Below, piece by piece: positions 51,669 to 63,651 of a DNA stretch of 64,000 nucleotides (the first letter of the stretch is position 1; each line of letters opens with the position of its first letter). This stretch comes from Siderastrea radians (lineage: Eukaryota > Cnidaria > Anthozoa > Scleractinia > Rhizangiidae): contig OZ024887.1 of assembly GCA_964017195.1 (NCBI GenBank), positions 8,744,660 through 8,808,659 of the forward strand, in the 5' to 3' direction. Position numbers and translations under genes: made by a program. The notes below the pieces were generated by a model that worked only from the letters and a program-made list of their open reading frames with translations, had not been told where the DNA came from and searched no databases.

Positions 51669-54600
51669 GTATGGATAACTAACCTGATAGTTTTAACTGA
51701 AATTCTCTACATTTCGGGAAAATGAACAGCGCTTGGCTAATGGTGAATTCTAAGTTTTGCATTGCCTTTCCCGGGTGATTGCCTCTTCCAATTCGCTCAA
51801 CTTATGACTTCTCTAGAGAAATTTACTAGTGAATACTTTTATCTCGTGTTCCCTCAATTTGCAGCGGTTTGTTTTATCAGTCAGTCTACAACATCACTAA
51901 GAGCTAACGATCAGCAAAGGGTAGAAAGAGTCATAATATTACAAGGATCTCTGTCCCAAGTTTTGTATAGCCACAAACGTTGATGTTTATATTCTCAACA
52001 TGACTGAATTTGGCGCTTGAACAACGCTTTTTTCAGTTATAATCTGCAGCATCGACTTTTGCCAGCTTCTCTTCAACATTTCAGTAGGCGAAAATGACTG
52101 AACATCGCTTGCACTTAGAGTCATAATAATGATATTATAACAAACTTATTTCTAGTGCGTTTTTGTATCAAAAATATTCAAACACATCCACATAGTCATG
52201 CACACTTACGAGTAAAAAGTCAATGTTAATCCATTCAGGCACGCAATAAACACTCAAACAGCAAATCACCGATGGTATTAGGTTGTTGAGAGGCGGGATT
52301 TTTACCTTCGTGTGAATATCAGTGCTATTAAAGTTTATTATCTGTCAATACCGGAGTGCTATAACAGAAAAATTCACGCACGCTGTAAACTAAGGTCACG
52401 TTTTGCCCTTAAGAATCATGTATATTCTTGGTGAATTGTTCGCCAACTGTTTGTGCATTGAAAATGCATTTTCGGTTTCATGTTGTGGTTATTCGATTTT
52501 AACTTAGACTGATCGTTACAAAATCCAATCACGACGTAACAGAAACCAGGGGCAAAATATACGAACGAAGGACTTCACAAACTCAGTCCAACTATTCCCC
52601 ATGACTTTAAGATAAAATTATTGAAGAACGTCCTGACTTTAAGGAATGATGAGATTCAAACTTTTGGGGGGAAGCACACCATGGACAAACTCCTCCCCGC
52701 AGCTGTGTCGGTGAGAAAAATCCGCAACACTGACATTCCAAAACAGGGTAATCACCATTATAAGGATCTGTTTTTTCAAAAGCAAATTTTTGTATACATG
52801 TTAGAGCGTGAATGTTCAGCTTAAATCTCAACAATCACCAACCAGAAATTCGAATTGTGGCTCTGTAAATTGTAGCTTTCACAATGCCAAGTCCGGCTGT
52901 TTGTTTGGAGAGCAAGCAAATGGAGCTTTTGGGTGATCGTTGTATAAACCAGTTTGTATTCGTTTTCACATTGTTGTATGTTACAGGGTAAGTTTAACTT
53001 GCATTGGTGAGTGGAAGTTGTGTATGGAGATTGCGTGTTTCATTAGTGGTATAATTCTGAGATGACTCCGTAATTACGTGATATGCACTGACTAAAGAGA
53101 AAGGTGTTTTTTTCTTGCCTTCGTTTAAAGTTTTTTTTTCACCATAAATTGGCGAGATGAAAGGAAACCTTCACTCGGATAAAATGTTAAGACGGTCAAA
53201 CGTTAGAGACCTGGTAAATTAACTTCGAAATCACATTTTCTAATCAACATATTCTACATTGCAAGAAAATTGCTTCACGTAAGGCCTGCAGGATAGGCAT
53301 TAGGAGGTTCGATTCTCCCCTAAACCTCACATTTAGTTAACTCGAATTAGCCGCTCCTCTATTGTCAAATGCCAAATTATTTTGAATTCGTAGTTAAGCG
53401 TACTGAAAATAAAAAAAAAAATTGCATCACGTAAGTGTCACGGTCTGTGCATTGTTGTTGCCTGCAGGATAGGCGGTAGGTGGTTCGATTCTCCCCTATA
53501 TAAGCCGCCCATTTAGTTAACTCAATGTGCTTTGAATTAGCCGCTCCTCTATTGTCAAAGGCCAAATTATTATCTTATTTACACATACTGAAAATCAACA
53601 AAATCGCTTCACGTAATTGTCATGGTCTGTGCACTGTTGTTGCCTGCAGGATAGGCGGTAGGCGGTTCGATTCTCCTCAAAGCCGCCCACTTAGTTAACT
53701 CGATGTGCTTTGAATTAGCCGCTCCTCTATTGTCAAATGCCAAATTATTTATCTTAGTTACGCACACTGAAAATCAACCAACCGTACGGAATTCACGGCG
53801 AAGTCACGGCATGGGATTTATCAAGAAAAAGTTCCAGGAGAAATTATTTCGAAGCATTTCAATCGATTATTATCTTTCGAGTATGTTTAAGTCAGTTAAG
53901 TAATTAGAGTACGCTCATTTACTCTGATTTCGCAGATTTCAGCCAACTCTCATCAGCCAACAGAGAGCAAGGAGTCGAGGCACACGCCCGCGGTTCGTGA
54001 AAATTCCCCGCGCGTTTTAACCGCGTGGAAACTCCTGCACGTCTTAACCGCGCGTGTCTCTTCTTGTGATTGAACCGCGCGTGCTCTTCCCCCGACGCGC
54101 AGCTTTAATGGATGAGGTTCTTTTTGCTCCACCGCCCTGAGCAAAGAAAGGGACTGCTCACAGTATAGTTTAAATGTTTATTATCCGTTCTGCAGAGTTG
54201 CCAGTTTTGTATAAAAGACATTCGCTTATTGCTCATTAGAGTTCATTTTGTTCAAACATCGCTACAAATAAATTACACGTTCCGGAATTCCCACGAACAC
54301 GTCAAAAACTCAGCATTAAAACATCTATCAGTCAATTCTGAAAACTCCTTGAATGACATCTTTTTCTTGGCTGCTACAAATAATGATACTCTCAGAAGAT
54401 GGAAATGACTGATAAAATGAAGTGCGTGAATTTCATACTTTTAATGGCTGTATTTTGTGTATACCAGGTTACAGCAAGAGAAGCATTGACGCTCTACAAA
54501 ATCATGATGAACCGGATGAAGGCGATGAACATGATCAAAAGGAACAGCCTGATCAAAAGGAACAGTCTGATAAAAAACCTTCAATCCCGGACAAAAGAGG

Positions 54601-57600
54601 AGCTGTTGCAGCAAAGGCTCTTGAGATAGGGGAAAAAGCTTTGGAGAAACAATTTGAGATCATGGAGGAACAGCAAAAGAAAGGAGGAAAATTCGTCGAC
54701 GAAAAGGTAAAAACTACGAGCCCATAACACGCAACGTGCAAGTTCCATACCAAGACTGTGTCACGGCGTTTTTACCTAGTCTATTTTAGTCAGATTTTAG
54801 ATAACTATTTCCGGCGAAAATTTAAGTTTCGGTGCGCATGAGTCCGCATCCCTAAAAAACGGCAGTCTGTTCCACGCCCGACTTGAAACGTCAGGCATTA
54901 CGCAAGGCTGATAGACAATTTGCAAAGCTTGGTTAGCAAGGCTCCTCTGGGAGTCTGGCTCCGCGAGAAATTCAATCTAAAAATCCCTAGTAAACTTTTC
55001 TGTTCTAGGTTACGCCGGATACATGGTTCAGGATCAGTCCTTTTGGTCTTTCCTAATTCTCTTCTAGATCCTATTCCAACAAACAATTATTTTGATATGA
55101 CTTCAGTGTTATTGATTTGATACTTTTATTTTAATTGGGCTTTTCACTATTTTGAATAGATTATTGTCCGACTGCAGTTGAACATTCTCTTGAAGATTGC
55201 GCTAGTATAAGTGTCACAATATAATTATTATTTATTATTAAGGCAAAAATGTGTTTGGATGAACGATGTACATGTCAAGCAATGAAAAAAATGGCAATTA
55301 GTTCACTTGGCTTATTTTCAGTTGGACATTAACATTAAGCCTGACAAGGGCTGGCAGACAGAAGACATGTTTGTTCCCGCTGGTTTTCACATCGACGCTG
55401 AAGTTACTGGAGAAGATGAAAAACCAGAAGGCGAAAAGGGAGAACAACCATTCGCCTATCCCATGGGAATAGGTGGGGTGATGATGAATGGGTGTTATGG
55501 CACAAATTATAAGGCTGGTGATCCCTGTTATGTTGCTAAGGCTACGACTACTCTTTGTCTGGTGAGTAAACCGTTTTAATTGTTAATTTCTTCGTTTTCG
55601 TTTTTTCTTTGTTTTTTTTGTTTTTTTTTGTTCAGTTTTCTTTTTGGAGAGAGAAAATGGAATACAAAGCTCTTTATAAAACTAGAAATACAACGAGAAA
55701 AATGGAAACTAAAAATACTAAAATTACTTTTAAAAAAGATCTAAAGTATTTTCTGTAATACCCGATGTTTTTCAAGACGGAAACCCAAATCCATGTCCTC
55801 TCTAGTGAAAAAATTGCCAAATCCCCCCCTCCCCAGAATGTGCTGGTAATAGTCGATTTCATTATCTGGGAATAGGACTGGAGGTTCTACAAAATGGAGG
55901 TTGCGTGAATTTTGAGAACTGATTTCTTATCGAATCAAGTGTGCAGGAATATAGGAACATATTGTATCCAGTTGCACATGTTAGAATTTTAATATCAATC
56001 TAGCAGCCTAACATTTTGTCCTTCCATTTATGTTTTCAAGAGTCTTATCGATGGAGCTGCCTTTATTGGAGTTGGATTTGATGGTCGCGGTGACTACAGT
56101 CCAGAATCACGAAAGATGAGCATTGTACAAAGGGACTGTTCTGGAAAAGCAACGTAAGTGGTAAAGTCCTGGTTCTCAAAAAATTGAGGTTTTTATTTTC
56201 CATTGTATCAAGGAGCTTCGCGAACAATAAGTATACACCCTTTTTTTTTTTATAAGAACCTTTTTTATAAGAACGTTGAGGCTGAAATTGACCCAGATTT
56301 TAAGAACATACTAAGAACGTACCCAAGCTGAGACTAAGAGACAAGGCACGGTAGGTTTGTTCAGCTCTGCAGCCGTTTTTGCATCGAGCTAAAAACACAT
56401 CATGAGTAACAACATGAATTTCTATTGAATCACATTTTCTTTGTTTTGATTTGTTTTGTTTTTTAATGTAGATCTCAGGCTATATTTTCTTTCTTTCTCA
56501 ACTGTGGAAGAGAATAAAGTGAATTTTGCTAAGAAGAAAAAACAACAACAGCATATAGGTCAAAGAAAATTGACATGATACAGCGCACAATGGGCGTTTT
56601 AAGGTTTCCTGGTCACGTTTATATCAGTTTTCTGAACTTCTACACCACGTAACTTAAGGAGACTCGAAATAGTTTTGTTGGGCGCGCGCAGACTGGGTTC
56701 CAATTTACCCGTGAGACTCAAAAGTTAAAACGAACAAACAAAAATGGCGTCGCGCTCTCGTCTGGATTTAATATTTTGCGCCGGTCTTTTAAAAGCTGCG
56801 TGTAGGCAAGGTTGAAAACGACTGGAACTTAGGTGACAATTCACTTGAATCATGTCCTTTTCAATGTTATCAACGCGATCGTCAACTCAGCCGCATATGA
56901 AGCGCAGTAAGCTTATATTCAGAGGCTGTGCAACTGAACTGTGCTAGAGAGGACGGTGACTTCAAAACTCTCTCATCTCCAGTGAAATCGTATAAAGGCC
57001 CTAGAATAGTCGCCTTTTTACCATTAGTTTCTTTCACTGGCTGTTTTGACCTCGTAAGCCTTTTCTACGTCCAGGTCGCAGGAAAAAGTCTGGCACCGTT
57101 TCCGTGCCAGGGCAAATTTTTCGCGAACTCCGATTCGTGTTTCTGAGAAAACATTCCCATTTAGAAAAAAGGCAAAAAAACAAAAAAAGAGGCACACGCA
57201 CACACGTTTACGGTGTTGTTAGCAAAAACAATGCAGACTACAGTAAAAGGTTTTTATTGTCTCGACATCATGAAATAACAGGGCAAGAATTTAAAAGAAA
57301 AAAGTAGTGTAACAAAATTAAACTTGCAGTGAGCGAAAAAGATACCCTGTGAAACAGACAGATTTTGACTCAATAAAGTGACTTATTCATGCCGAAATGT
57401 TGACAAACCAGCCGCTACAAAGAAAATATTACAAACAATTAGGTGAAAGATTCGCTTTCTATTTTGCTGAAGTGGTAGTTTCAATCTCAGTTTCACCGTA
57501 AATCTGTTTACTTGAGAAACAAAATTAAAAAGCGTACAAGAGAATTTCAAAACAATTCATCACACGCTATATTTTTATCAGCAGTCGGCTCGCTAAAAAC

Positions 57601-60600
57601 AAGTTAGTTTTTTCAAGTTAGTTTTCTGGGAAATACTCCACATTTCCGGATAAAAGAAGTGCTCTCTTATTTGCTTAAGTGATAGTGCGATAGTTTGGTG
57701 GTGATACGTTTTTTCCCGTAATGCAATAAGAAAAACCGACCTGTAGAATAATTTCAAACATTACCGCGCGCTATACTACTAATACTAATACTAATACTCT
57801 AAATGTTTGGATAAAATAAATGGTTTCTATCTTGCCGAAGTGGTAATATTGATAAATTGACTGTTATTGGTTTTTCCTGGGGCGAAAACAATTCTTCAAA
57901 CCTTCAAAGCGGTTCTTTAAATTGAGTTTTGATCAATCAATCGAACAAGTTTCATCAACAGAAAATTCTTGACAACATTGACACGTATCAAAGATCATCA
58001 AAGGTAGTTTTGTCCTCGTTTGAATACATACCTCTACATAAGGGACTTCTTCAATGCATTGTTTTTATAGCCGGAAATGTTGTCTTTTTGTTAATTCTGT
58101 CCTTGTGCTCCTGTAAGACATATAATCCCGAAGTGGTGTCCATGTACGCGTTGCTCAATCCTGAACTCCGTTTGAAGGACAACCTTGCCTGATTGTAGTA
58201 TTTTCGAAACTCCGTTGTTTTTAAGATTTTCAAGCACATTTCACTTTGGTAGAAGTATTTGCTCTCCATCGCATACATTTCCAATCAGAATCCTCGTTTA
58301 GGTTAAGAATCGTTGACATGTAAATAATTGTACAGTGGTATAAACAGTAAGCTAAAGTCCACCACTGCTTTCGAAAACATGATATTTGTGAACGAACGCT
58401 GCGAACGTTTGCAAATATTTGGAGATAAGTTCAGTTTTCACGGAGTTCAAATAGGCTCTTCAGGCAGACGATAAATCAAAACAAGTACAGAAAGCAGCCT
58501 GTCTTGCGAGGATTAAGACAATCTTTGTTTCCAAGGTGTAAAAGAAGCATTAGTCGCCATTCTGAGCGAAGTGCCGATGAATTCGCTTGAGATAGAATCA
58601 ATCTGCACGAGCAGGAAAACATTCCGCTATATTTGGTGCCAAGGATCCAATGATTTGAAAACAAATGATGTAATGTTCTTCGACAAGCACCGATCCACCC
58701 AGAACGTCACCTTTTCAAACGTAAAGAAAGTCATCAGGGCGAAAGAAACGCCCAACGAAATAAACCTGGAATAAACAGACTTGAAACCGCGTGCCGAGAG
58801 TGGCGTGACAATTTCTGCACATGCGCAATTGCCTATCTTGTCGTGTCGAAATTTTCAAAATTTTGCAACTTAGGAAGAACGTAATTTCGCTTCCGCTCGG
58901 TAAATTTCTTTGATTTTTTGCATGTTAACTCTTATATGCCCAAAGAGTTTTTCAAGCGAGATTAAAAAAATTCTGTCGTACGGGAGAAAAGTTAAAGGTA
59001 AATTCGTAAAAAAGTGTTTTTTGCTGAAAGTTTTCGACAGAATTTTCTTTAACTTGATCCTTAGGTAGCTTACTAGAATCAAAAGCCGTATGCGAAATTT
59101 AAAGAAATCTCACCGTCAAATTTTCAAGCAAACTTAGGATATCTCTATTTTATGGTCATACTTCGAAACCCAAATGCGTTGCCATGGCAACAAATTTCTT
59201 AAGGAATCTACCAAAAATTGACACTTTGATATTATCATTATTTTGTAGCAAAATTTGATCTTGATTGGCCAACTCTAACCTAACTATTTTAACTCCCAAA
59301 TATAATACATCGAAAAAAAACAAGAACCCTTTCGAGCCACCTTAAGAACATGCTAAGAACATTTTAGGCTCAAAACGTGAAAAAATAAGAACATTCAGTT
59401 TCGGTTCAGCCTTAGCCGCAAAATTAGACGTTCTTATAAAAAAAAAGAGTGTATACTCTGATAGTTACAAGTTATTTTATTTCAGATCATTTCAGAAATC
59501 TCAGGCATGAATGGGTTTTCATACATGCCTTTGCTAGTTTTGAGGTCCACTAGAGCACGGATCTATTTCCGATACGACGAACAAACAAACTTGCACCGCT
59601 ATGCGAAAGGGCTTGTCACAATTCGAGTTTTCATACAAACAAAAACTGACAAATGCACACACCAAAAAAAAACGGCTATACGTACCAAGAACAACAACAA
59701 CAACAACAACAACAACAGCAGTGAGAAAAATAAAAGCCCTTATTCAAACCACTTTTTCTCTCTTGTTTGTGATGTCTGACATACAACATCGTTTGGTGTT
59801 TTTAGGTATGATGATTTTGACGTTCCTGATACTATGAATGTCCATGGAGTCTATGACACAAGTGCGACAATGAAGACATTTTATAGCCGAACAGAATACC
59901 AAACATTTCTCCAACAACAAGCGGGAATGGCAGGCTCAGCGTTCGGTTTTTATGCAGGAGTAAAAAAGGCCTACGGAAGCTCCTCTGTCCAAGGAGAACA
60001 ACGATACCTTGCTCTCTTTTCCATTGACATTGACAGGTACGTAATAATAATTTCCTTGCTCAAACGCATGCGTCCTTGCATGGCTTTCGTTGTTTGCCTC
60101 AGTCTTGGGGTTCCGCATTTGAAGGCTTACAAGTTACGAATAAAATGTAATAGGCTTGCATGGAGAAAATGAGTCCCAGAAGTATTTACAAGGGAAAAAG
60201 TTAACCCGCCTGTGAGGGTAACCCTAGCACGCAGATAGGGTAACCCGCCTACCTGGGTAGCCCTAGCTGCCTTGTAAATACGACGAAGAAAAAAAGAGGA
60301 AATGTGTGAGTGCTATGGTAACCCGCTTGCTAGGGTAACCCGCTTGCTAGGGTAACCCTCCCTCCTTGTAAAGAGGCCCTAAGCATTGGTTGCAAACCAG
60401 CAATATATGAATTGTATGTTTCTACTGTAATCAGACAAATTAACAGTGAATAAGAAATACCTTTTTTACCAATATAAATTTCAGATATGAGATCTATTTG
60501 GACGAAGTCAAACCAAACGATCTCAGTGTAAACTTTCTTCAGGAGTTCATGGATCTTCCCATATCTTACCTTGCTCCTGGAGCGGCAATCAAGTTTCGTA

Positions 60601-63600
60601 AGTATATAACAAAGGTTTTAATGTATATTTTATAGGGAAAAAACCTCGTGTTTGTAGTATACAGTAAAATACCCAAACCCCAAATTGAAGTTTTCTTCGT
60701 ATACATGACTTTTTGTGAGACGTTCAGGTTTTTGAAAGTGTTACTACTGAATGTCTAATATAGTCACTCAAGAGCGATAACGCACAGAGAGGGTGGCCAG
60801 GGAATGGTCGAGGATATCGTAATGTCTAAGCGAGGCTACACTAAATGGAGCAGTTTACGGAGATCAAAAGGATTCTCGCTTGAGAGCTATCTGGAAGTAC
60901 AATGGTTTAATTCAGACAGGGAACGAAACACAGTGACTGGATAAATTTCGTACACAGACAAGTTCTTCAAATGCTTATTCTTAGGATTTTGAGTGAAGTT
61001 TAGAAAACGAGCAAAAGCTAACGCTTCAAAGACTAACAAAATTGTCCGAGCAATGCTTAGTGGGCAGTTTGTGGCCTTTCAAAAATTCTCGCGGAGTCTT
61101 TTACTACCAAGTTGCACAAGAAAAATAATGCTATTGCTTGTCAATAATAAGGAGCTTGAGCAAAGACGACGGAAATGGCTAACGAGAACGTCACAAAACA
61201 AAACTTTAATTACAGTAGAAAACAATGGCTCTGCACGTGTGTTATACCCTCTGATACATTTCTTTGCAACTGAAACGTGAAATAACCATATTCAAAGTTT
61301 TTTGTTGAACTTGACGCATGACGGCGAATTTTCGTTTTTCTCCCTAGCTGAACTGTAATGGCGTCGTTACAAATTCAGCTCCTGGATAGTTCGGCTATAT
61401 AAGACAGACTAAATGAGTCGGAATAGTCGCAAAGAAGTTTGTGAAGTCATTTTAAAGTGACGTTTTCCTTCGCTTTGCCGTTGTGGCTGCTTGAGCTCCC
61501 CTCTTTCGAAAGCCGTCTTTATCTTCTGTAAATTTAAAACAACAGAGACTAAGCTGACTTTCAGATTTAATCAGAGATTAGTAAATTTTTAGCGCTATCC
61601 GCGTTATTCTTACAAAATTGTGGCATTTAGTCATTTTTTTTTTTGCCGCCGTTTTTTTAATTAGAAGTTCTGCTTTGGCGAAGAAGGCTGTTTAGGGCAC
61701 GGGTTGGTTAGGGCACCAGAAGTTGTTGCCATTAACGTCCGCATTTGTTTCCAAAAGTAACTGTTTTGCAATTAAGATATCCAAAGGACTACACTAGGAG
61801 TCTCCCTCTCTGTCCTTTATGGCTCTTGATGAGTCACTTATAACGTCTAGAGTATTATTTCACTTTATTATATTGCCGATTCGACTGTACGAGCGGCCGA
61901 GATGAACCAAATCCTGCACTCTGATTGGCTAGCCGAGGCGGACAAGACGGGGCTACCTTGCAGTTGCCCGTTCGGGATTGGCCTCTTTTTTCCCGCGAGA
62001 ATTTTTTTCTTAAGTCGGCTCACTAAGGTTTTTTTGTTAGTAATGTCGCCAAGTACGTTTGGAGACAACAGTTTCCGCAGTTTCTGGTAAACACAACAAC
62101 TGAAAGCCTCGAAAAAAAGGAAAGCAAACAAAACAAAGATGTTAACGCGTTTCGTGAACAACACATTATAAAATCAAATTCTTTGGTGTTCTTTCGGCCA
62201 TAGAATAAATCCCCTATTGCCCTACTCTACTTCATCTCGGCGCATAAAATCGCCAAAAAAGGGCTTGGCCAACATCAAGCCATCTTGACCACACGCTTGG
62301 TCAATAACGTATATTTAATGACAGTTGGAGATGGCATTATCGCGACAAACAACTCAGATACCGTCGCCGGCTAGTCCTTTTATATATTTTGTAAACCCTG
62401 AAGTAGAGTGCCATATTTGCATCATAAAACGGTGATTGCAACCGGTCCACACAAACTTCATTTAATAAAGTAAAAAGACGCAAAATAAATGACGGCAAAC
62501 AAACTAAAGAAAGCTTCAAATCAGTACCAAGCTGACCAAGCTGCTTCTTGAATAATGAATTAAAGGGACACTTTTGCCAATTTTTAGAATAACTTTGAAA
62601 AGCTAAAAGACATATTCTAATCAGAGAAAACCCAAAAATACTGGTTGAGTTTCCTTGAAAACTACTCTACCAGTTCTCTGACACTAATTGAGAGGACGGT
62701 GTTTGGCTGCAGACCACTATGATGCGAATGGTTGCAACTTGAAAACATCGGGCTGATGTTTCAAGTTTTTCCTTTGCTTCGTGGAAAAAATCGCCAGTAA
62801 CTAACCATGGTTTAGAAATCAATCTATTTCCTTCTCTTGACTTACTGGGAGTATTCTGTGTACGTGGAAAGGCATTTAATTTACATTTCAGCACATTTTT
62901 TCACCCCAAAACGTAAAAATATAGTGCCCTTTTAAAGACCAATTACAGGTCGATGAGCGTTTTCATATGCCTTGGGTGTGTAGCTATTTTAGAATCACGA
63001 AGCCTGTTTTGAAGGCAAATACTTTTAATAATTTTATTTACAGAGGATTTTCTTCTTCGCTGGGGAACTCATTACATAAAATCAGGAAAATTTGGTGGAC
63101 GACTTCAAATTTTCAAAACAATGGAGGGCAGCGAGGTTTCAAGCAAAGCAGAGTTTAGCCAGGTCATGGAAGCCGAATTCAGAAGCCTATTTGCAAGTTT
63201 CCACGCCAAAAGCGAGAACAAAGAAGGAAGCAGCCAGAAACAGCAATCAAAAACTTCTTCCACCTCCATATCTGTGGAAGGCGGAGACCAAGAAATCGCA
63301 GCCATCATCTCTGATGTCAATTCCCCAACGATAAAAAATGAAATCAAACAATGGTTGGATTCCATTCCTACCTTTCCAAAGCCTTTCAGCTTCATGGTTG
63401 CACCAATCACAAATCTGTTAAAGTTTAATCCCTCATCTCTGTTTACGGAGGAAGAAAGAGAGTGGGGATGTGAAGCAAACGCCGCCAACATGAAGACTGA
63501 TCCAGATACTGGGGAAAAGTACTACTTGGTCAAAGTAAATGGAACTTTAACAAAGAAAAGTTGCCCTTATAAGAGCCGTGATGACTTGGTTTACTTTATT

Positions 63601-63651
63601 GAACGAAGAAGGGCCGGCTTAGAAAGAGCAATGGGAGTGTACATGGAGGAG
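51581..63651 (+). CDS. MACPF paralogue (gene 2), seven 5' exons; 3' end outside window
   Basis: Exons 51581-51668, 54468-54706, 55322-55561, 56041-56153, 59806-60036, 60485-60597 and 63044-63651 join in one frame (544 codons). They encode a signal peptide, a charged acidic/basic region, an amphipathic helix and the whole MACPF domain including RWGTHYIKSGKFGG. Exons 3-7 equal exons 4-8 of the minus-strand gene in length (240, 113, 231, 113 and 608) and phase, with most residues shared. The region before MACPF differs: one exon instead of two, with an acidic insert (DEPDEGDEHDQKEQ). The last exon ends with donor GTAAAA, and no further exon appears before the window ends; FAMeT, EGF and F5/8C exons are expected beyond it. 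Predicted to be a secreted pore-forming protein; target and role are unknown. The TIR element at 56230-59457 sits in its fourth intron. Confidence 0.83.
53268..53785. repeat. Tandem repeat, about 180-bp unit, three copies
   Basis: Units start near 53268 (short, about 148), 53417 and 53600. Each has TTCACGTAA, GCCTGCAGGATAGGC, GGTTCGATTCTCC and GCCGCTCCTCTATTGTCAAA. GGTTCGATTC resembles a pol III B box, so the unit may derive from a SINE. Located in intron 1 of MACPF gene 2. Confidence 0.7.
53985..54172. repeat. CG-rich segment with repeated AACCGCG
   Basis: Four or more AACCGCG(C/T)G motifs in 150 bases, ending GGGACTGCTCACAGTATAG like other short TIR ends in the window. Probably a MITE piece just upstream of the internal TATA box. 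Confidence 0.35.
54210..54217 (+). promoter_or_regulatory. Possible internal TATA box in intron 1 of MACPF gene 2
   Basis: An identical octamer, TATAAAAG, sits 189 bases before an ATG (54399) that opens a hydrophobic, signal-like reading frame. That frame is not the frame of the MACPF exon it runs into. Confidence 0.25.
54468..54706 (+). CDS. MACPF gene 2, exon 2: acidic insert and amphipathic helix
   Basis: The acceptor is GTATACCAG and the donor GTAAAAAC, phase 1-0. It encodes KRSIDALQN (compare KRRNDALED in the other copy), an Asp/Glu/Gln-rich repeat (KEQPDQKEQ), and the helix KALEKQFEIMEEQQKK. It corresponds to exons 2 and 3 of gene 1 without the intervening intron. Confidence 0.7.
55322..55561 (+). 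CDS. MACPF gene 2, exon 3
   Basis: Eighty codons, phase 0-0. WQTEDMFVPAGFHIDAEVTG and YPMGIGGVMMNGCYGT are almost identical to gene 1 exon 4. The acceptor is CTTATTTTCAG and the donor GTGAGTAA. Confidence 0.83.
56041..56153 (+). CDS. MACPF gene 2, exon 4
   Basis: IGVGFDGRGDYSPESRKM and the RDC motif are kept exactly as in gene 1. The acceptor is TTTTCAAG and the donor GTAAGTGG, phase 0-2. Confidence 0.83.
56230..59457. mobile_element. 3.2-kb TIR element in an intron of MACPF gene 2
   Basis: Left AGTATACACCCTTTTTTTTT followed by ATAAGAAC; right GTTCTTATAAAAAAAAAGAG followed by TGTATACT. Sub-terminal TTAAGAACAT.CTAAGAAC repeats occur on both sides. It holds only short frames without a recognised transposase. 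It accounts for most of the 3.65-kb intron 56154-59805. Confidence 0.6.
57775..57800. repeat. (TACTAA)n microsatellite
   Basis: Four units of ACTAAT within the TIR element at 56230-59457. Confidence 0.6.
59688..59720. repeat. (AAC)n microsatellite
   Basis: About ten AAC units just before MACPF gene 2 exon 5. Confidence 0.75.
59806..60036 (+). CDS. MACPF gene 2, exon 5
   Basis: VPDTMNVHGVYDTSATMKTF and GSAFGFYAGVKKAYGSSS match gene 1 exon 6. Phase 2-2, donor GTACGT. The preceding intron carries the 3.2-kb TIR element. Confidence 0.83.
60185..60372. mobile_element. 188-bp element of repeated GGTAACCC palindromes
   Basis: The ends TTTACAAGG and CCTTGTAAA are inverted. The body has at least five GGTAACCC or close variants (GGTAGCCC), with another CCTTGTAAATACG inside. 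It lies in the intron 60037-60484. Confidence 0.5.
60485..60597 (+). CDS. MACPF gene 2, exon 6
   Basis: YEIYLDEVKPNDLSVNFLQE and LAPGAAIKF, with two or fewer differences from gene 1 exon 7 in this stretch. The acceptor is ATTTCAG and the donor GTAAGTAT. Confidence 0.83.
60598..63043. other. Intron of MACPF gene 2, no recognised feature
   Basis: AT-rich, with open frames around 60993-61280 and 61868-62164 that show no domain and no splice partners. No clear TIR element or array seen. Confidence 0.45.
63044..63651 (+). CDS. MACPF gene 2, exon 7: MACPF core
   Basis: LLRWGTHYIKSGKFGG signature, the Ser/Gln/Lys-rich helix cluster, and ERRRAGLERAMGVYMEE at the end. It has the same 608-base length as gene 1 exon 8. 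This is the last exon seen in the window. Confidence 0.87.

Noticed and set aside
54399..54629. Separate small secreted protein encoded from 54399
   Set aside because: After the hydrophobic start the frame runs in the wrong frame through a conserved MACPF-gene exon and shows Met/Asn/Lys-rich low-quality sequence; more likely a chance frame.
63105..63491. Minus-strand frame of 128 residues
   Set aside because: Antisense shadow of the MACPF core exon of gene 2; the same happens opposite exon 8 of gene 1.
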